Shown here piece after piece: positions 26,037-35,710 of a stretch of 64,000 nucleotides of DNA. The stretch's first letter is position 1. The number at the start of each line of letters is the position of its first letter. This DNA is from Azophilus sp965215035. Lineage in GTDB: Bacteria > Pseudomonadota > Gammaproteobacteria > Pseudomonadales > Azotimanducaceae. The stretch is taken from NCBI GenBank assembly GCA_965215035.1, contig OZ244040.1, positions 186,001 through 250,000 on the forward strand, given 5' to 3'. The notes under the pieces are model-generated. The model saw only the letters and a program-made list of their open reading frames with translations. It was not told the origin of the DNA and did no database searches. A program made the position numbers and the translations under genes.

Positions 26037-27716
26037 TCAATCCGTGGCCAGATCGGAAAGGTCGTTCCGCAAGCCGATGATCACAGAGGCGGCCTCCAGC
26101 ATCACCAGAATACTCGTACCTAGAACGACCAGGCCAAGACCCACGAGCAGGTAGTTGCCCGCGTCGAAGAGTTGGCTCAGTGTAACCAGCCCCGCAGCGA
26201 ACGACATGGTGAACACGAACAGCATTGGCACCAGCGTATACCAGGGGGAACGCCCCAACCGCATCAGCATAACGCTGATAACCATCAGAGTAAGCCCGGC
26301 GAGTATCTGGTTGGTCGAGCCAAACAGCGGCCAGAGCACCAGCCCACCGGCACCGGACGCTCCGCCCGCGCCGAATGCCAACAATAGGCAGGTGCCCACA
26401 GCCAGCACCGTCGCCAGGAGATTGTTGCCGAGCGCTGGTATTCGATAGATTTCGCCCCACTCCTGGATGATGTAGCGCTGCAGGCGCACCCCGGAATCCA
26501 TGGTAGTGCCGGCGAACAGCACCACCATGGTGGCAAGCAGCGTCTGGGCGACGCCGTTCGGTATCCCCCAGCCGGAGCTGATGAGGCTGGCACCACCTTC
26601 GATGAACGAGGCGGCACCCGCCTTGCCGAACTCCCCGTACAGCTCGTGCCAGGCTTCGGTAGTGGCGGCGAAGGTCACCCCGCTCACCGCAACGATGGTG
26701 ATCAGCGCCAGCGAGCCCTCGCCTATGGCACCAAGGTAGCCAACGAAGCGCGCATCCGGTTCTCTGTCGAGTTGCTTGGAACTGGTGCCCGAAGCAACGA
26801 TGCCGTGAAATCCCGATACCGCACCGCAGGCGATGGTGACGAACAGCAGCGGAATGATGGAGGGCGCGCTCTCACTCACCCGGTCATTGAAGGCGGGCGC
26901 CGAGATGTCTGGCATGACCAGGAATACGGCGCCGTACAACAGCGCCAACCCCAGAAAGAGCTGCACGCCGTTAATGAAATCCCGGGGCTGCAGCAATACC
27001 CACACCGGTAACATCGAGGCCACGGCGGCGTATAGGAACAGGATAAGAATCCAGTTGGCCTGGGGAGCGAGGCCGAACAGCGCCGGCAATTGCAGGGGCA
27101 TTTGGTCGCCGACATAGACGGACAGGTACAGCGCCGCCACGCCGCCTAGGCAGAGCGCCACCAGGTTGAATCGGCGATGCACAAGCTGGCCGATGACGAG
27201 CGCCACCAGGATGGCCGCCCAGGCGGGAAAAACCGCGCTGGGCGTGTTCACGAAGGCCCGGGCGATGATGACGCCGAACACGGAGTTGACCATCAGCAAC
27301 AACAGGAAGACAACCAGCATGTAGAGCTTGCGGGTGCGGGTGCCCACCACGGATTCGGACAGCGCACCGATGGACTTCGCCTTGTGCCGGTTGCTCGCCC
27401 AGAGTGCCCCGAAGTCGTGAACGCCCGCGAAGAACACCGTGCCCAGCACCACCCACAGCACGGCCGGCGCCCAGCCCCAATAGACGGCTATGGCCGGGCC
27501 GACGATGGGGGCCGCTCCGGCCACGGACGTAAAGTGGTGGCCCCAAAGCACGTAGCGATTGGTAGGTACGAAGTCGACGCCGTCGTTGAACTCGTGGGCG
27601 GGGGTGACGAAATGCGGGTCGAGACGGAAGATTCGCCTGGCGATGAAACGCGAGTAGACGAACCAGCCGAGACACATTCCGGCAACGCCCAGCAACACGA
27701 TGAACACGGAATGCAT
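26037..27716 (-). CDS. cstA: CstA-family carbon-starvation/pyruvate transporter
   Basis: Inner-membrane protein of 559 residues with many hydrophobic spans, at the short end of the family (E. coli CstA is about 700). Diagnostic segments are RIFRLDPHFVTPAHEFNDGVDFVPTN near the N-terminus, HHFTSVAGAAPIVGPAIAVYWGW, and FAGVHDFGALWASNRHK. Later come VTIACGAVSGFHGIVASGTSSKQL and PLFGSTNQILAGLTL. Family members take up pyruvate or peptides during nutrient limitation. It lies 27 bases after a ThDP enzyme gene and 27 bases before a lipoprotein gene. That suggests import of a 2-oxoacid that the ThDP enzyme may use. Confidence 0.92.
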   Translation of the reverse strand: MHSVFIVLLGVAGMCLGWFVYSRFIARRIFRLDPHFVTPAHEFNDGVDFVPTNRYVLWGHHFTSVAGAAPIVGPAIAVYWGWAPAVLWVVLGTVFFAGVHDFGALWASNRHKAKSIGALSESVVGTRTRKLYMLVVFLLLLMVNSVFGVIIARAFVNTPSAVFPAWAAILVALVIGQLVHRRFNLVALCLGGVAALYLSVYVGDQMPLQLPALFGLAPQANWILILFLYAAVASMLPVWVLLQPRDFINGVQLFLGLALLYGAVFLVMPDISAPAFNDRVSESAPSIIPLLFVTIACGAVSGFHGIVASGTSSKQLDREPDARFVGYLGAIGEGSLALITIVAVSGVTFAATTEAWHELYGEFGKAGAASFIEGGASLISSGWGIPNGVAQTLLATMVVLFAGTTMDSGVRLQRYIIQEWGEIYRIPALGNNLLATVLAVGTCLLLAFGAGGASGAGGLVLWPLFGSTNQILAGLTLMVISVMLMRLGRSPWYTLVPMLFVFTMSFAAGLVTLSQLFDAGNYLLVGLGLVVLGTSILVMLEAASVIIGLRNDLSDLATD

Positions 27717-27743
27717 GAAACGCCCTCGACCCCCGTATCTGCG

Positions 27744-29411
27744 CTATGTGCCCCGCAAGGGGTTGTCCCGCATCAAAATGAACGGCCAGGGCGATACCTC
27801 GCCGTCCTTCGGTACGGCAACCTCGATCAGCGCCGGGGCCCCTTGCGAAAACGCCTGCTCCAGGGCGTTGCGCAATACCGCGGGCGAATCCACCCGCCTC
27901 CCCGCCAAACCAAAACTCTCCGCAAGTCGGACGAAATCCGGGTTGTGCAGGTCGGCACCGGCTACGCGCCCGCCAAACCCGGTCTGCTGATCGCGTCGTA
28001 CGTTCGCATAGGATCCGTTGTTAAAAACCACCGTGACGAGCGGCAGCCGGTACGCCGCCGCCGTCGCAAGTTCCTGCACACCGAACATGAAGCCCCCGTC
28101 GCCGCAGACCGAAACCACCGCCCGGCCAGGATTCGCCGCCTGTACGCCGAGCGCCGTCGGGAAGCCGAACCCCAGGGTGCCCTGGAAACCCTCGGTGACG
28201 TAGGTGCGCGGGGCGAGTACCGGCCAGGCGAAATAGGAGGCGAACCCTACCTGTGACACCTCCGGTACGAAAAAACCATCCCTCGGCAGCACATCGCGTA
28301 TCGCTCGCAGATAGTCGACCTGGGGCTGGATATCGGCCTCGGCCTTCCGTGCGCACGCCTTGGCGCGGGCGATTTCATCGATACGCGCACGATTCGGCCT
28401 GACGCGAGCGGGCAACGCATCGATTAACAACCGGCAGGCATCCGCCGCATCGGCGACCACCCCGATATCGGGCACAAGGCGCTCCATCTCGGTGGCGTCG
28501 ATGTCGATGCGGATCAGTTTCGGCCCGCCGGCGGGCTTGCGCTCGTAGGTGCCCATATCGCGCCAGCGCATGTAGACCATCTCTAGGCGGCTGCCGATGC
28601 CGACAAGCACATCCACATCGTCGAAGAGCGTACGGGCGGCCAGCGACGAGACACCCAGGGGATGGTCCTCCGCCACCACCCCGCGGCCGCTGCGAAACGC
28701 CGTGACCGGCGCATTCAGCCGCTCTGCAAGCTGTTGCACTTCCCGGGCGGCGTCCTGAGCACCCGCGCCGCAGCAGATCATGGGCTTGCGGGCAGCGGCG
28801 ATGGCCCGAGCGGCGTTGTCGATGGCGTCGGGGTCCGGCTCGGGCTTGTCCACGGTTTCGTTGCCCCGGCCCGCCTCCACCGGCCACCGCCGCGCCATCG
28901 TGTCCCAGCACATCTCGACGGAAACCGGGCCGGGCCGGTAACTCTGCATGGTTCGGAAGGCGCGGTTGACAAGGGTTCGGGTGTGCGCTGGGTCGTCGAT
29001 GTGCAATGCATCCTTGATGAGTGTTCTGAGCGTACCGGCCTGGTCGCGAAGCTCGTGCAGGTGGCCGCGGCCACGGCCAAGATAGGCGCTCGGTACCTGG
29101 CCGGTGAGGCACAGCACCGGCGCGCAGCCGCCCATGGCCGTCACCAGGGCGGCGGCCGTGTTGAGCACGCCGGGGCCGGGCACCACCGCGAACGCCGCCG
29201 GCCGGCCAGTGGACTTGGCCGCGCCATAGGCCATGTAGGCCGCCGCCTGCTCGTGGCGTGTGGCACAGAGCTCGATGCCATGCCGTGCGAAGGCATCGAA
29301 CATCGGGTACACCTGGGCACCGGGAATGCCGAACACCTGGTCCAGACCGTTTGCGGCGGCGGCGCGCACCACTGCCTCGCCGCCGGTCATGGTTTGCCGT
29401 TGATCGGTCAT
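27744..29411 (-). CDS. ThDP-dependent enzyme, acetolactate-synthase-like
   Basis: A protein of 555 residues in three domains. The N-terminal domain has FGIPGAQVYPMFDAF, the activating glutamate in TRHEQAAAYMA (about 53) and PGPGVLNTAAAL. The middle domain binds a nucleotide or is vestigial. The C-terminal ThDP motif is CGDGGFMFGVQELATAA (about 425) with the partner NN in VVFNNGSYANVRR. It lacks features needed to call a biosynthetic IlvB, such as an adjacent small subunit. A catabolic carboligase or decarboxylase is therefore more likely. It is first in an operon with cstA and a lipoprotein. Confidence 0.82.
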   Translation of the reverse strand: MTDQRQTMTGGEAVVRAAAANGLDQVFGIPGAQVYPMFDAFARHGIELCATRHEQAAAYMAYGAAKSTGRPAAFAVVPGPGVLNTAAALVTAMGGCAPVLCLTGQVPSAYLGRGRGHLHELRDQAGTLRTLIKDALHIDDPAHTRTLVNRAFRTMQSYRPGPVSVEMCWDTMARRWPVEAGRGNETVDKPEPDPDAIDNAARAIAAARKPMICCGAGAQDAAREVQQLAERLNAPVTAFRSGRGVVAEDHPLGVSSLAARTLFDDVDVLVGIGSRLEMVYMRWRDMGTYERKPAGGPKLIRIDIDATEMERLVPDIGVVADAADACRLLIDALPARVRPNRARIDEIARAKACARKAEADIQPQVDYLRAIRDVLPRDGFFVPEVSQVGFASYFAWPVLAPRTYVTEGFQGTLGFGFPTALGVQAANPGRAVVSVCGDGGFMFGVQELATAAAYRLPLVTVVFNNGSYANVRRDQQTGFGGRVAGADLHNPDFVRLAESFGLAGRRVDSPAVLRNALEQAFSQGAPALIEVAVPKDGEVSPWPFILMRDNPLRGT

Positions 29412-29757
29412 TCGCCGTTCCCCAGTGGTGGCTTTAGTGGCGTGGCGGGCACGAGTCGGCGGCCGCTCAGTTCGCGAGTTCCGACGGCTCGGTGGCCGCT
29501 TCCCCGATCTGTTCCATCGTCAGGCGCTCCGTGTTGGACCGCTCAAGCAAACCGAAAATCGCAGACACCGGCTTACCCGGCCTTGGCCTTGGCTGAATGC
29601 GATGACGGTGGGGGCGATGGCTATGACCGGTAGCCCGTGCGTGGAAACGCGCCGATAGTAAGGCGATTTGGCCCCACCATCAACGACCCGCGGCGGATGG
29701 CCTGTTGGGTGATGAGGCCGAACCTTTCTTCCATGCGAGGCACGGCCGCACCGACGG
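29412..29757. other. intergenic, no gene seen
   Basis: Divergent region upstream of the ThDP operon and of a partial vapB. Only short unrecognised frames are seen. The missing N-terminal half of the vapB antitoxin should lie here but is not recognisable. Confidence 0.4.
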
Positions 29758-29853
29758 GACCTGGTCGCGGACGCCGACCGCATCCGCGCGATGTCGTGCG
29801 AGCCTCTGTCCGACAGCACCGGCCTCCTGCGCCAGGATAGGAACCGCCGATGA
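29758..29853 (+). pseudogene. vapB: VapB antitoxin C-terminal part
   Basis: The frame DLVADADRIRAMSCEPLSDS plus TGLLRQDRNRR ends in a TGA that overlaps the vapC ATG (ATGA at 29850). This wording is the toxin-binding tail of a VapB-type antitoxin. I cannot find its DNA-binding N-terminus in the same frame, so it is either truncated or frameshifted upstream. Confidence 0.5.
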
Positions 29854-30275
29854 CCCGCGTCGTCGATGCAAGCGTTACCTGCAAGTGGTACTTCGAGGAG
29901 CCCCACTCCGCCGATGCGCGCGCGCTTGCCCTAGCCCATCCGGTTCTCGTCGCACCCGACCTCATCGTCGCCGAATGCGCCAACATCGCTTGGCGTCGGG
30001 TACGGGACGGCCAGGTTCCTTTGGAACAGGCCGAGTCGTTCCTGAACGCGTTGACTGACTGGTTCGAAGAACTCACACCCTCCGCCGAACTTCACCAAAG
30101 CGCGTTTCGGATCGCACGGTCACTCGATCACCCGGTCTACCACTGCCTGTACATTGCCCTGGCAGCCCGCGATGCCGCGCCCCTGGTCACAGCCGACAAA
30201 GCGCTCGTGCGCCGCGTACATGACACTGTCTGGCGGAAATTTGTCCAGCCACTGGCCGACGAGCCCGGCGACTAG
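29850..30275 (+). CDS. vapC: VapC-type PIN-domain toxin
   Basis: A PIN-domain protein of 141 residues. The first aspartate is in RVVDASVTCKWYFEE, the glutamate in DLIVAECANIAW (about 42), the third acidic position in HPVYHCLYIALAARD and the last in VTADKALVRRV. In the third position YDC/Y is commonly a conserved D; here the equivalent is HPVYHC, so one metal ligand may be altered. It overlaps the remains of its antitoxin by ATGA. If the antitoxin is really broken, survival of the toxin gene implies reduced activity or an unlinked antitoxin. Confidence 0.75.
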   Translation: MTRVVDASVTCKWYFEEPHSADARALALAHPVLVAPDLIVAECANIAWRRVRDGQVPLEQAESFLNALTDWFEELTPSAELHQSAFRIARSLDHPVYHCLYIALAARDAAPLVTADKALVRRVHDTVWRKFVQPLADEPGD

Positions 30276-30466
30276 TGCGTTGTCCCAAAAATAAGACGTC
30301 GAGCGGTCGCCCAGCACTCGCACCGCATCGGCCAAGGGCGCATTGCGACTATCGCGGCCGTGCTTGCGGCCACGGCCGGGCCGCGTCCGATGCCGCATCG
30401 GGCAGGCTGGCAAAGCCTCCCCGAACGCTCCATTATGGAATAGAGGTACGAAACGAAGGCAGGCAC
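30276..30466. other. intergenic, no gene seen
   Basis: Between vapC and the LuxR-type regulator. The frame of the regulator is open through here, but the amino-acid sequence before MKFAQQ looks random. Confidence 0.4.
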
Positions 30467-31240
30467 ATGAAGTTCGCGCAACAGCAATGGAGTAGCCTCC
30501 TATCGCTAATTGAAAGCCTGGGCAGCAGCCTGAATGACTATGACCTACGGAAACAGGCTGGAAAGAAAATACTCGATCTTCTGCATGCGGACCAATTCGC
30601 GTCTTTTGTCTGGGATGAAGGGTCCAACACGTTCTCTAGGCCAGTGTTCCTTAACATGTCTCCTGATAACCTAGAGCGGTACATCACCTACTATCAATTT
30701 CATGACCCCATAACCGCAAAAATGCAGCCCTACCGACGCGCGGTTTTGGTCAATGAGGTCATGGCGCAGCAAGATTTGGTAAAGACGGAATTTTTCAACG
30801 ACTTTCTGACGCTTGATGGTCTCTACTACGGCATCAACCTATACGTTTACGACGACGATGGGGCGAATATTGGGGATTTCCGCATTTGGCGGAGTTACCG
30901 TCGGGATAACTTCGGCCAATCCGAATTGAATGCCCTAGACATGATTGCGCCCCATTTCAGGAACGCCATGCGCAATGCCCGGCGGGCCAAGCTGGCCTTC
31001 CCGGAGCATCGCATTGAGGAAATACGTCGGAACCTGCTCACGGAATTTGAGTTGACCGCCAGAGAGGTGGAGATTGCCATGTGCCTTATCCAGGGCATGT
31101 CCGACCTGGAAATTCAACACAAGATGTACATATCCATGCCGACCGTGCGAAGCCACGTTCAGCACATCTTTTGCAAGTTGAACGTCAACAGCAGGGCAAA
31201 ACTGCTTAGCAAGGTTCTGCTGCGGAAACTCACGATTTGA
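30467..31240 (+). CDS. LuxR-type transcriptional regulator (solo)
   Basis: A protein of 257 residues. The N-terminal 170 or so form a sensor-like domain (YITYYQFHDPITAKMQPYRRAVLVNEVM, FFNDFLTLDGLYYGINLYVYDD). The C-terminal LuxR helix-turn-helix is LTAREVEIAMCLIQGMSDLEI followed by MPTVRSHVQHIFCKLNV. It lacks the usual tryptophan/tyrosine/aspartate set of acyl-homoserine-lactone receptors, and no luxI is near, so it probably senses something else. ATG 30467 begins the fold; the frame itself is open far upstream. It is transcribed toward the amidase gene and may control it or the TonB receptor beyond. Confidence 0.82.
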   Translation: MKFAQQQWSSLLSLIESLGSSLNDYDLRKQAGKKILDLLHADQFASFVWDEGSNTFSRPVFLNMSPDNLERYITYYQFHDPITAKMQPYRRAVLVNEVMAQQDLVKTEFFNDFLTLDGLYYGINLYVYDDDGANIGDFRIWRSYRRDNFGQSELNALDMIAPHFRNAMRNARRAKLAFPEHRIEEIRRNLLTEFELTAREVEIAMCLIQGMSDLEIQHKMYISMPTVRSHVQHIFCKLNVNSRAKLLSKVLLRKLTI

Positions 31241-31422
31241 GTTCTTGGGGCAACTGAGTCAGCAGGCGGCACCGCGGGCCTGCGTCTTGGAGGTGATGAC
31301 GTTCTAGCGCGGCGGGCTTGAATTTCATTGTTTTTGAGGATGTACTTACTCTGTTTTGCCCCTGCAATAGTCGGCATCCCCGAGTTGGGAGTTGATGGTA
31401 TGTTGGGAAAGGCACTTACAGG

Positions 31423-32820
31423 TTGTTGACCTTGATTTCGTCACCGGACGGGGGCAGCGCAACGGATGCCCGGCTGCGCGAAGCCGTCGATCAGCTCTTC
31501 CTGCGGGCTCGGGCGGCGCACTCCCTCAATCCTTTCATCCACTTCGAGGCGGACACCTGCCTGGCTGAAGCCCGTCGTTTGGCGCAGACGCCGACTCACG
31601 AACGGGCATCCCTGCCCCTTTTCGGCGTGCCGATTGCGGTTAAGGACAACATCGACACCGCTGAAGCGCCAACTTCCGCTGGCACCCCTGCTTTACGCGG
31701 CAAGACTCCAAGGCGCAACGCGCCGGCCCTGCAGAGGCTGCGCGATGCCGGTGCCCTAGTGGCCGGCAAAACCAACATGCATGAACTGGCGTTCGGCATT
31801 ACCTCCAACAACACCGCATTTGGCCCGGTTCGCAATCCCTATGACCCTAGGCGCATTGCCGGCGGCAGCAGCGGCGGTACCGCAGCCGCCATCGCCGCCG
31901 GGGTGGTGGAAGTGGGGCTCGGCACCGATACCGGCGGATCGGCGCGCATTCCCGCGGCCCTATGCGGGATCGTCGGATTTCGACCAACCGTCGGGCGCTA
32001 CCCCATGGCCGGCGTGGCGCCACTCTCCCATACCCGGGATACGCTGGGCCTCATGGCTAGGAATGTGGGCCTCATAAGACAACTCGATGCAGTCCTCGCC
32101 GCCAAGACCGTGGGAAGGGATGCCACCCCCCTGTCGGAGGTGCGCCTAGGCGCACCCCGAGCTTGGTTCCAGGAAGGGCTGCACAAGGATGTGGCCGCTT
32201 GCCTGACCCGTGCGTTGGCGCTGCTCGAGAAGGCCGGCGTTACCATCGTTAGCGCGGATTTGCCGGATATTGGCCGTTTGAATGAAGCGGTCAGCATGCC
32301 GGTGGTCATGTACGAAGTGGTTGGAGATTTGTCCCGCTATCTGCACGAACGCGGCGAAGTCAGCCTAGAGACCTTGGTGCAGCGGGTCGCCAGCCCCGAT
32401 GTGGCTGAGGCGATGCGGGCCGCTGTGGACGGCGCCATTTCAGACCAGGTTTACCAGGATGCCATGACCAGGCATCGCCCGGCTCTGCAAAGATCCTATC
32501 AAGACTACTTTCAAACGCACCGCCTAGCCGCCCTGCTAGCGCCGACCACCCCACTCCCGGCTTGTGCGCTGGGGGACGATCAAACTACCTTGCTGAATGG
32601 ACGGCAGGCACCGGTGTTCCAGACCTTCATCCGCAATACGGACCCGCCCAGCAACGCCGGCTTGCCGGCAATTTCCCTGCCCGCCGGCCTATCGGCCGCG
32701 GGATTGCCCATGGGCCTCGAGTTGGTGGCACCCGCCGGTGGCGATGAAAGCCTGCTGCAGCTCGCGGCGGCGGTGGCGGAAGTTCTAGGCCCGATTCCGC
32801 CACCGATTGCGGCGACCTGA
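31423..32820 (+). CDS. amidase-signature family hydrolase
   Basis: Amidase of 465 residues with the Ser-cisSer-Lys triad visible. Lys is in PIAVKDNIDTAEAPTSAGT (about 75), the cis-Ser is in RIAGGSSGGTAAAIAAG (about 150) and the nucleophile is in GLGTDTGGSARIPA (about 174). The wording is close to indoleacetamide and mandelamide hydrolases and to GatA, but no gatB or gatC is present, so a catabolic amidase is likely. The best start in frame is TTG 31423, while an ATG at 31400 is out of frame. It ends 14 bases from the convergent TonB receptor. A LuxR-type gene lies upstream. Confidence 0.85.
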   Translation: MLTLISSPDGGSATDARLREAVDQLFLRARAAHSLNPFIHFEADTCLAEARRLAQTPTHERASLPLFGVPIAVKDNIDTAEAPTSAGTPALRGKTPRRNAPALQRLRDAGALVAGKTNMHELAFGITSNNTAFGPVRNPYDPRRIAGGSSGGTAAAIAAGVVEVGLGTDTGGSARIPAALCGIVGFRPTVGRYPMAGVAPLSHTRDTLGLMARNVGLIRQLDAVLAAKTVGRDATPLSEVRLGAPRAWFQEGLHKDVAACLTRALALLEKAGVTIVSADLPDIGRLNEAVSMPVVMYEVVGDLSRYLHERGEVSLETLVQRVASPDVAEAMRAAVDGAISDQVYQDAMTRHRPALQRSYQDYFQTHRLAALLAPTTPLPACALGDDQTTLLNGRQAPVFQTFIRNTDPPSNAGLPAISLPAGLSAAGLPMGLELVAPAGGDESLLQLAAAVAEVLGPIPPPIAAT

Positions 32821-32834
32821 TTGTTGCGCCCGTC

Positions 32835-35057
32835 TCAGAACTGATAGGTTGCGCTGACCCCGTACATGCGCGGGTCGCCGAACACCGCCACCACGCTCGA
32901 TGCAATGGTGTACAGGTGGGTGATGTACTCCTCGTCAGCCAAGTTCTTGCCCCAAGCTGCAATTTCCAGGGTGTCCTTGGCGTTCGTCCAGCTTATCCGG
33001 GCGTCGAACAGCTCGAATTCCGGCTGTACCGCCCAGGGTTCAAGTTCGCCGCGCTGATCACCCGTGTAGCGGTAGCTTAGCTGCACGGCTGTTTCGCCGC
33101 CCCCGGGCAGGGGATGCGCGTAGTCAAGGTTAAGGTTGTACTTGTTGTTCGGGGCGCGGATCAAATCCTGGCCCGATTGATCGGGAAAGGCGGTTCCTGG
33201 AATGCTGGTGTCGCCGAACTCGCTGTTCTGATGGCCATAGAAGCCGGATAGGGTCAGCCGATCGGTCACCGCCCAGATGGCTTCAACTTCAATGCCCCGC
33301 ACCTCCGCGTCCCCAGCGTTGAAGGTTTGGAAGGTGCCGAAGGCCGCTGCCGGGGTCAAGGGGCCGAAGGTTTGAATTTGCAGCTCCTCGTATTCGGTGT
33401 GGAACAAAGCCGCCTGCAGGCGAAACCGATCATTCCAATTCATCTTCAGCCCCAACTCGTAGCTCAACGCCTCCTCCTGGTCCAATGGCTGGGTGAACTC
33501 GATGCCTTGGGGCGCCGCCGGAAAGCCTCCGCTTTTGAAGCCCTTGGCGACGGAAGCATACAGATTGACGGCTTCGCTGGGTTGGTAGGCAAGTGAAGCC
33601 TTGGGGGTGAATGCGCTCCAGCTTTCCTTGGCCGAATTGGAGAAAGTTTGATTGATGACCACGAAGTCTCCGGCGTTGGCGTCGTTATCGATTTTTTTCC
33701 GCTCGTGGCTGTAGCGCCCGCCCAGGGTCAATATCCACTGGTCGCTGAGGTCCCAGTCAAACTGGCCAAAGGCGGCATAGCTCGTGGTTTCGTTCACCTG
33801 GTTGTACCAGTCCGTCAGGCCGCCGTCGGCGTTTGGCGTACAGTCGCTGGCTTCCACGTCATTGTCGAAGCACTCGGTGCGGTCGGTGCGTTCGCGCAGG
33901 AACCACAGGCCGGCAACGTAGTTCAGCCGCCCACCGATGCTGGCCAGCCAGCGCAGCTCTTGGGAGAATTGCTCCGTCTCATCGAAGATGTCGTCGTTGA
34001 TCTGGTTGAACAACGGCGGCAGCGGCGAGACAGGGGTGCCCGTGGAGTCCATGTTCCAGTCCGCTTCGTTTTCCCGATAGGCGGTGATCGAAATCAGCTC
34101 GCCGCGAGCCACCGTCCAGCTAACGCGGGCGCTCAGGCCCCAGGCTTCCCGCTTGGCGTAGCCGTCCACTGGATTCGCGGAACAACCCGGGTTGCCGAGG
34201 CCGCACAGGTCCGTGTAGCCGCCGGGCACGGGAGCGGCCCAGAACGCCGGATCTCCCGCTTCGCCAGTGTTGATGGGGATGCGCGCCATGTCTTCGACGT
34301 CCAGACGGTTGTAGTCGGCACTCAGCAGGGCCTCCAGATTGGCACCGCTGTGCAATAGCTGCCCCCTGAATGCCAGGGTGTCGTCGTCCTTGAGCTTTTT
34401 GTCCAGAACAATGTTGTCCACCCAGCCATCCCGGTTGCGGGCGCTGAAAGATAGTTTGCCGGCCCAGTGTTCGCTGAACGGGCCGGTGATAAGGCCGGCA
34501 AGGTCGCGGCGCGAGTAGTTGCCGATATTGACCCGCAACCTACCGGTTGCCTCCTCTAGGTTGGGCCGGGTGGAGACGACATTTATGGCGCCGCCAATGG
34601 TGTTCTTGCCATACAGGGTGCCTTGGGGGCCGCGCAGCACCTCGATGCGTTCGAGGTCGAACATCTCCGGGTTGATGTTGGAGACCCGGCCGAGATACAC
34701 ATCGTCCACGAACACCGCGATGGAGTTGTCTGTGCCGGCACCGTCGTCGTTGGACGAGGCACCCCGCAGGGCAACAATGTTTTGACCGGGGGAGAAAGGC
34801 GAGAAGGTGAGGCCCGGCACACGGGTGGCAATGTCGTCTAGGTTGTGCATGTCGGCGTCCTCGATGCCCTGCTGATTGAGCGCCGTTATCGCTATGGGCA
34901 CCTCCTGCAGATTTTCCGTGCGCCGCTGGGCGGTCACGATGATCTCCTCAAGCATGACGGAGGGCTGCGTAGCCGTCTGGGCGGCAATATCCGCACAGCA
35001 GACCAGCGCCAATATGGGCAGAAACACATCCGAGCGACGAACCTTGGATTTCCACAT
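32835..35057 (-). CDS. TonB-dependent outer-membrane receptor
   Basis: A receptor of 740 residues. It has a signal sequence (DVFLPILALVCCADIAAQ) and the TonB box EEIIVTAQRRTENLQEVPIAI. The plug has NIVALRGASSNDDGAGTDNSIAVFVDDVYLGR and RIEVLRGPQGTLYGKNTIGGAINVV. The barrel ends YGVSATYQF with terminal phenylalanine. Two cysteine pairs lie in extracellular loops (DLCGLGNPGCS and ECFDNDVEASDC). ATG 35057 is preceded by AGGAGAG. It is convergent with the amidase. It resembles receptors for plant- or alga-derived compounds more than siderophore receptors, but the ligand is unknown. Confidence 0.92.
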   Translation of the reverse strand: MWKSKVRRSDVFLPILALVCCADIAAQTATQPSVMLEEIIVTAQRRTENLQEVPIAITALNQQGIEDADMHNLDDIATRVPGLTFSPFSPGQNIVALRGASSNDDGAGTDNSIAVFVDDVYLGRVSNINPEMFDLERIEVLRGPQGTLYGKNTIGGAINVVSTRPNLEEATGRLRVNIGNYSRRDLAGLITGPFSEHWAGKLSFSARNRDGWVDNIVLDKKLKDDDTLAFRGQLLHSGANLEALLSADYNRLDVEDMARIPINTGEAGDPAFWAAPVPGGYTDLCGLGNPGCSANPVDGYAKREAWGLSARVSWTVARGELISITAYRENEADWNMDSTGTPVSPLPPLFNQINDDIFDETEQFSQELRWLASIGGRLNYVAGLWFLRERTDRTECFDNDVEASDCTPNADGGLTDWYNQVNETTSYAAFGQFDWDLSDQWILTLGGRYSHERKKIDNDANAGDFVVINQTFSNSAKESWSAFTPKASLAYQPSEAVNLYASVAKGFKSGGFPAAPQGIEFTQPLDQEEALSYELGLKMNWNDRFRLQAALFHTEYEELQIQTFGPLTPAAAFGTFQTFNAGDAEVRGIEVEAIWAVTDRLTLSGFYGHQNSEFGDTSIPGTAFPDQSGQDLIRAPNNKYNLNLDYAHPLPGGGETAVQLSYRYTGDQRGELEPWAVQPEFELFDARISWTNAKDTLEIAAWGKNLADEEYITHLYTIASSVVAVFGDPRMYGVSATYQF

Positions 35058-35173
35058 CTTGCTCTCTCCTGGTGAGGTGGATGTTTGCGTAGCAAAACCG
35101 GGAACGCACCCGGATGGCAACTATCAAAAAAGATGATTTTGTTGATGCGACCAACTCGCATGCCGCACCTGGG

Positions 35174-35269
35174 AAGCGTCTGATTAAGTCGATGTTCACG
35201 GGCACCATGTCCCATATCCAATTGATTTTGCTTGGCGCTATCGGGTAATGGCGTGCTTGTTCAGACCTT
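35174..35269 (+). repeat. 96-bp dispersed repeat family 2, copy 1
   Basis: A 96-bp unit with imperfect terminal inverted repeats (AAGcGTCTGATTAAG at the left, CTTGTTCAGACCTT at the right). The second copy lies at 49267-49362 in opposite orientation. By eye the two agree at most positions, including GATGTTCACGGG and AGGTAATGGCGT-like segments. It does not code for protein. Confidence 0.75.
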
Positions 35270-35710
35270 CCCTAGTGTTGTGTCCCGGAGATAACTGAAC
35301 AATGTCGCTCAATTTTGGCGAGGGTCGCGCCCGATTTCGTCCTTGGGCAGGCACCCGCGGCCGCAGGCTTCCCAAGCCCATGGGGGCGAAGACCAATAAA
35401 CCAGGCTGCGGGGAGAACGCCGGCATCTTGGTCAACGGGATTACGCCGGGTCGCCCGCGAGATGGTCTAGGGCATCGTCCTCGTGTTCGGCATCCGTATA
35501 GCTGCCGTTCAAAGTCATGCTCCACACAGGTGGGGGCGGGTAAATGATCGCCGCCGGAGGCCGGTTTTACATGTCGCCCGACGAGCAGTACCTTTCGGTA
35601 TGACGGCGCAAGAGATGGATGGTATGCGGACCTACCACGCCGTCACCGAAAAGGCCTACGCCGACCCCGACCCATGCGCGGTTGCGGCGTACGCGGCGGC
35701 GCGGTAGGTG
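35270..35710. other. intergenic; short unassigned frames
   Basis: Holds a short frame MTAQEMDGMRTYHAVTEKAY ending at 35707, which overlaps another short frame by ATGA. They may be the remains of a gene upstream of the enoyl-CoA hydratase, but neither matches a family I know. Confidence 0.3.

Noticed and set aside
27177..28256. Plus-strand open frame of 359 codons spanning cstA and the ThDP enzyme
   Set aside because: Crosses two real genes on the opposite strand; composition is typical of a shadow.
30467..31240. Acyl-homoserine-lactone quorum sensing
   Set aside because: No luxI nearby, and the sensor domain lacks the usual ligand-binding residue set.
2258..32820. A mandelamide/mandelate pathway (benzoylformate-decarboxylase-like enzyme plus mandelamide-hydrolase-like amidase)
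   Set aside because: The two genes are 29 kb apart and no mandelate dehydrogenase or racemase is present. Both families are broad.
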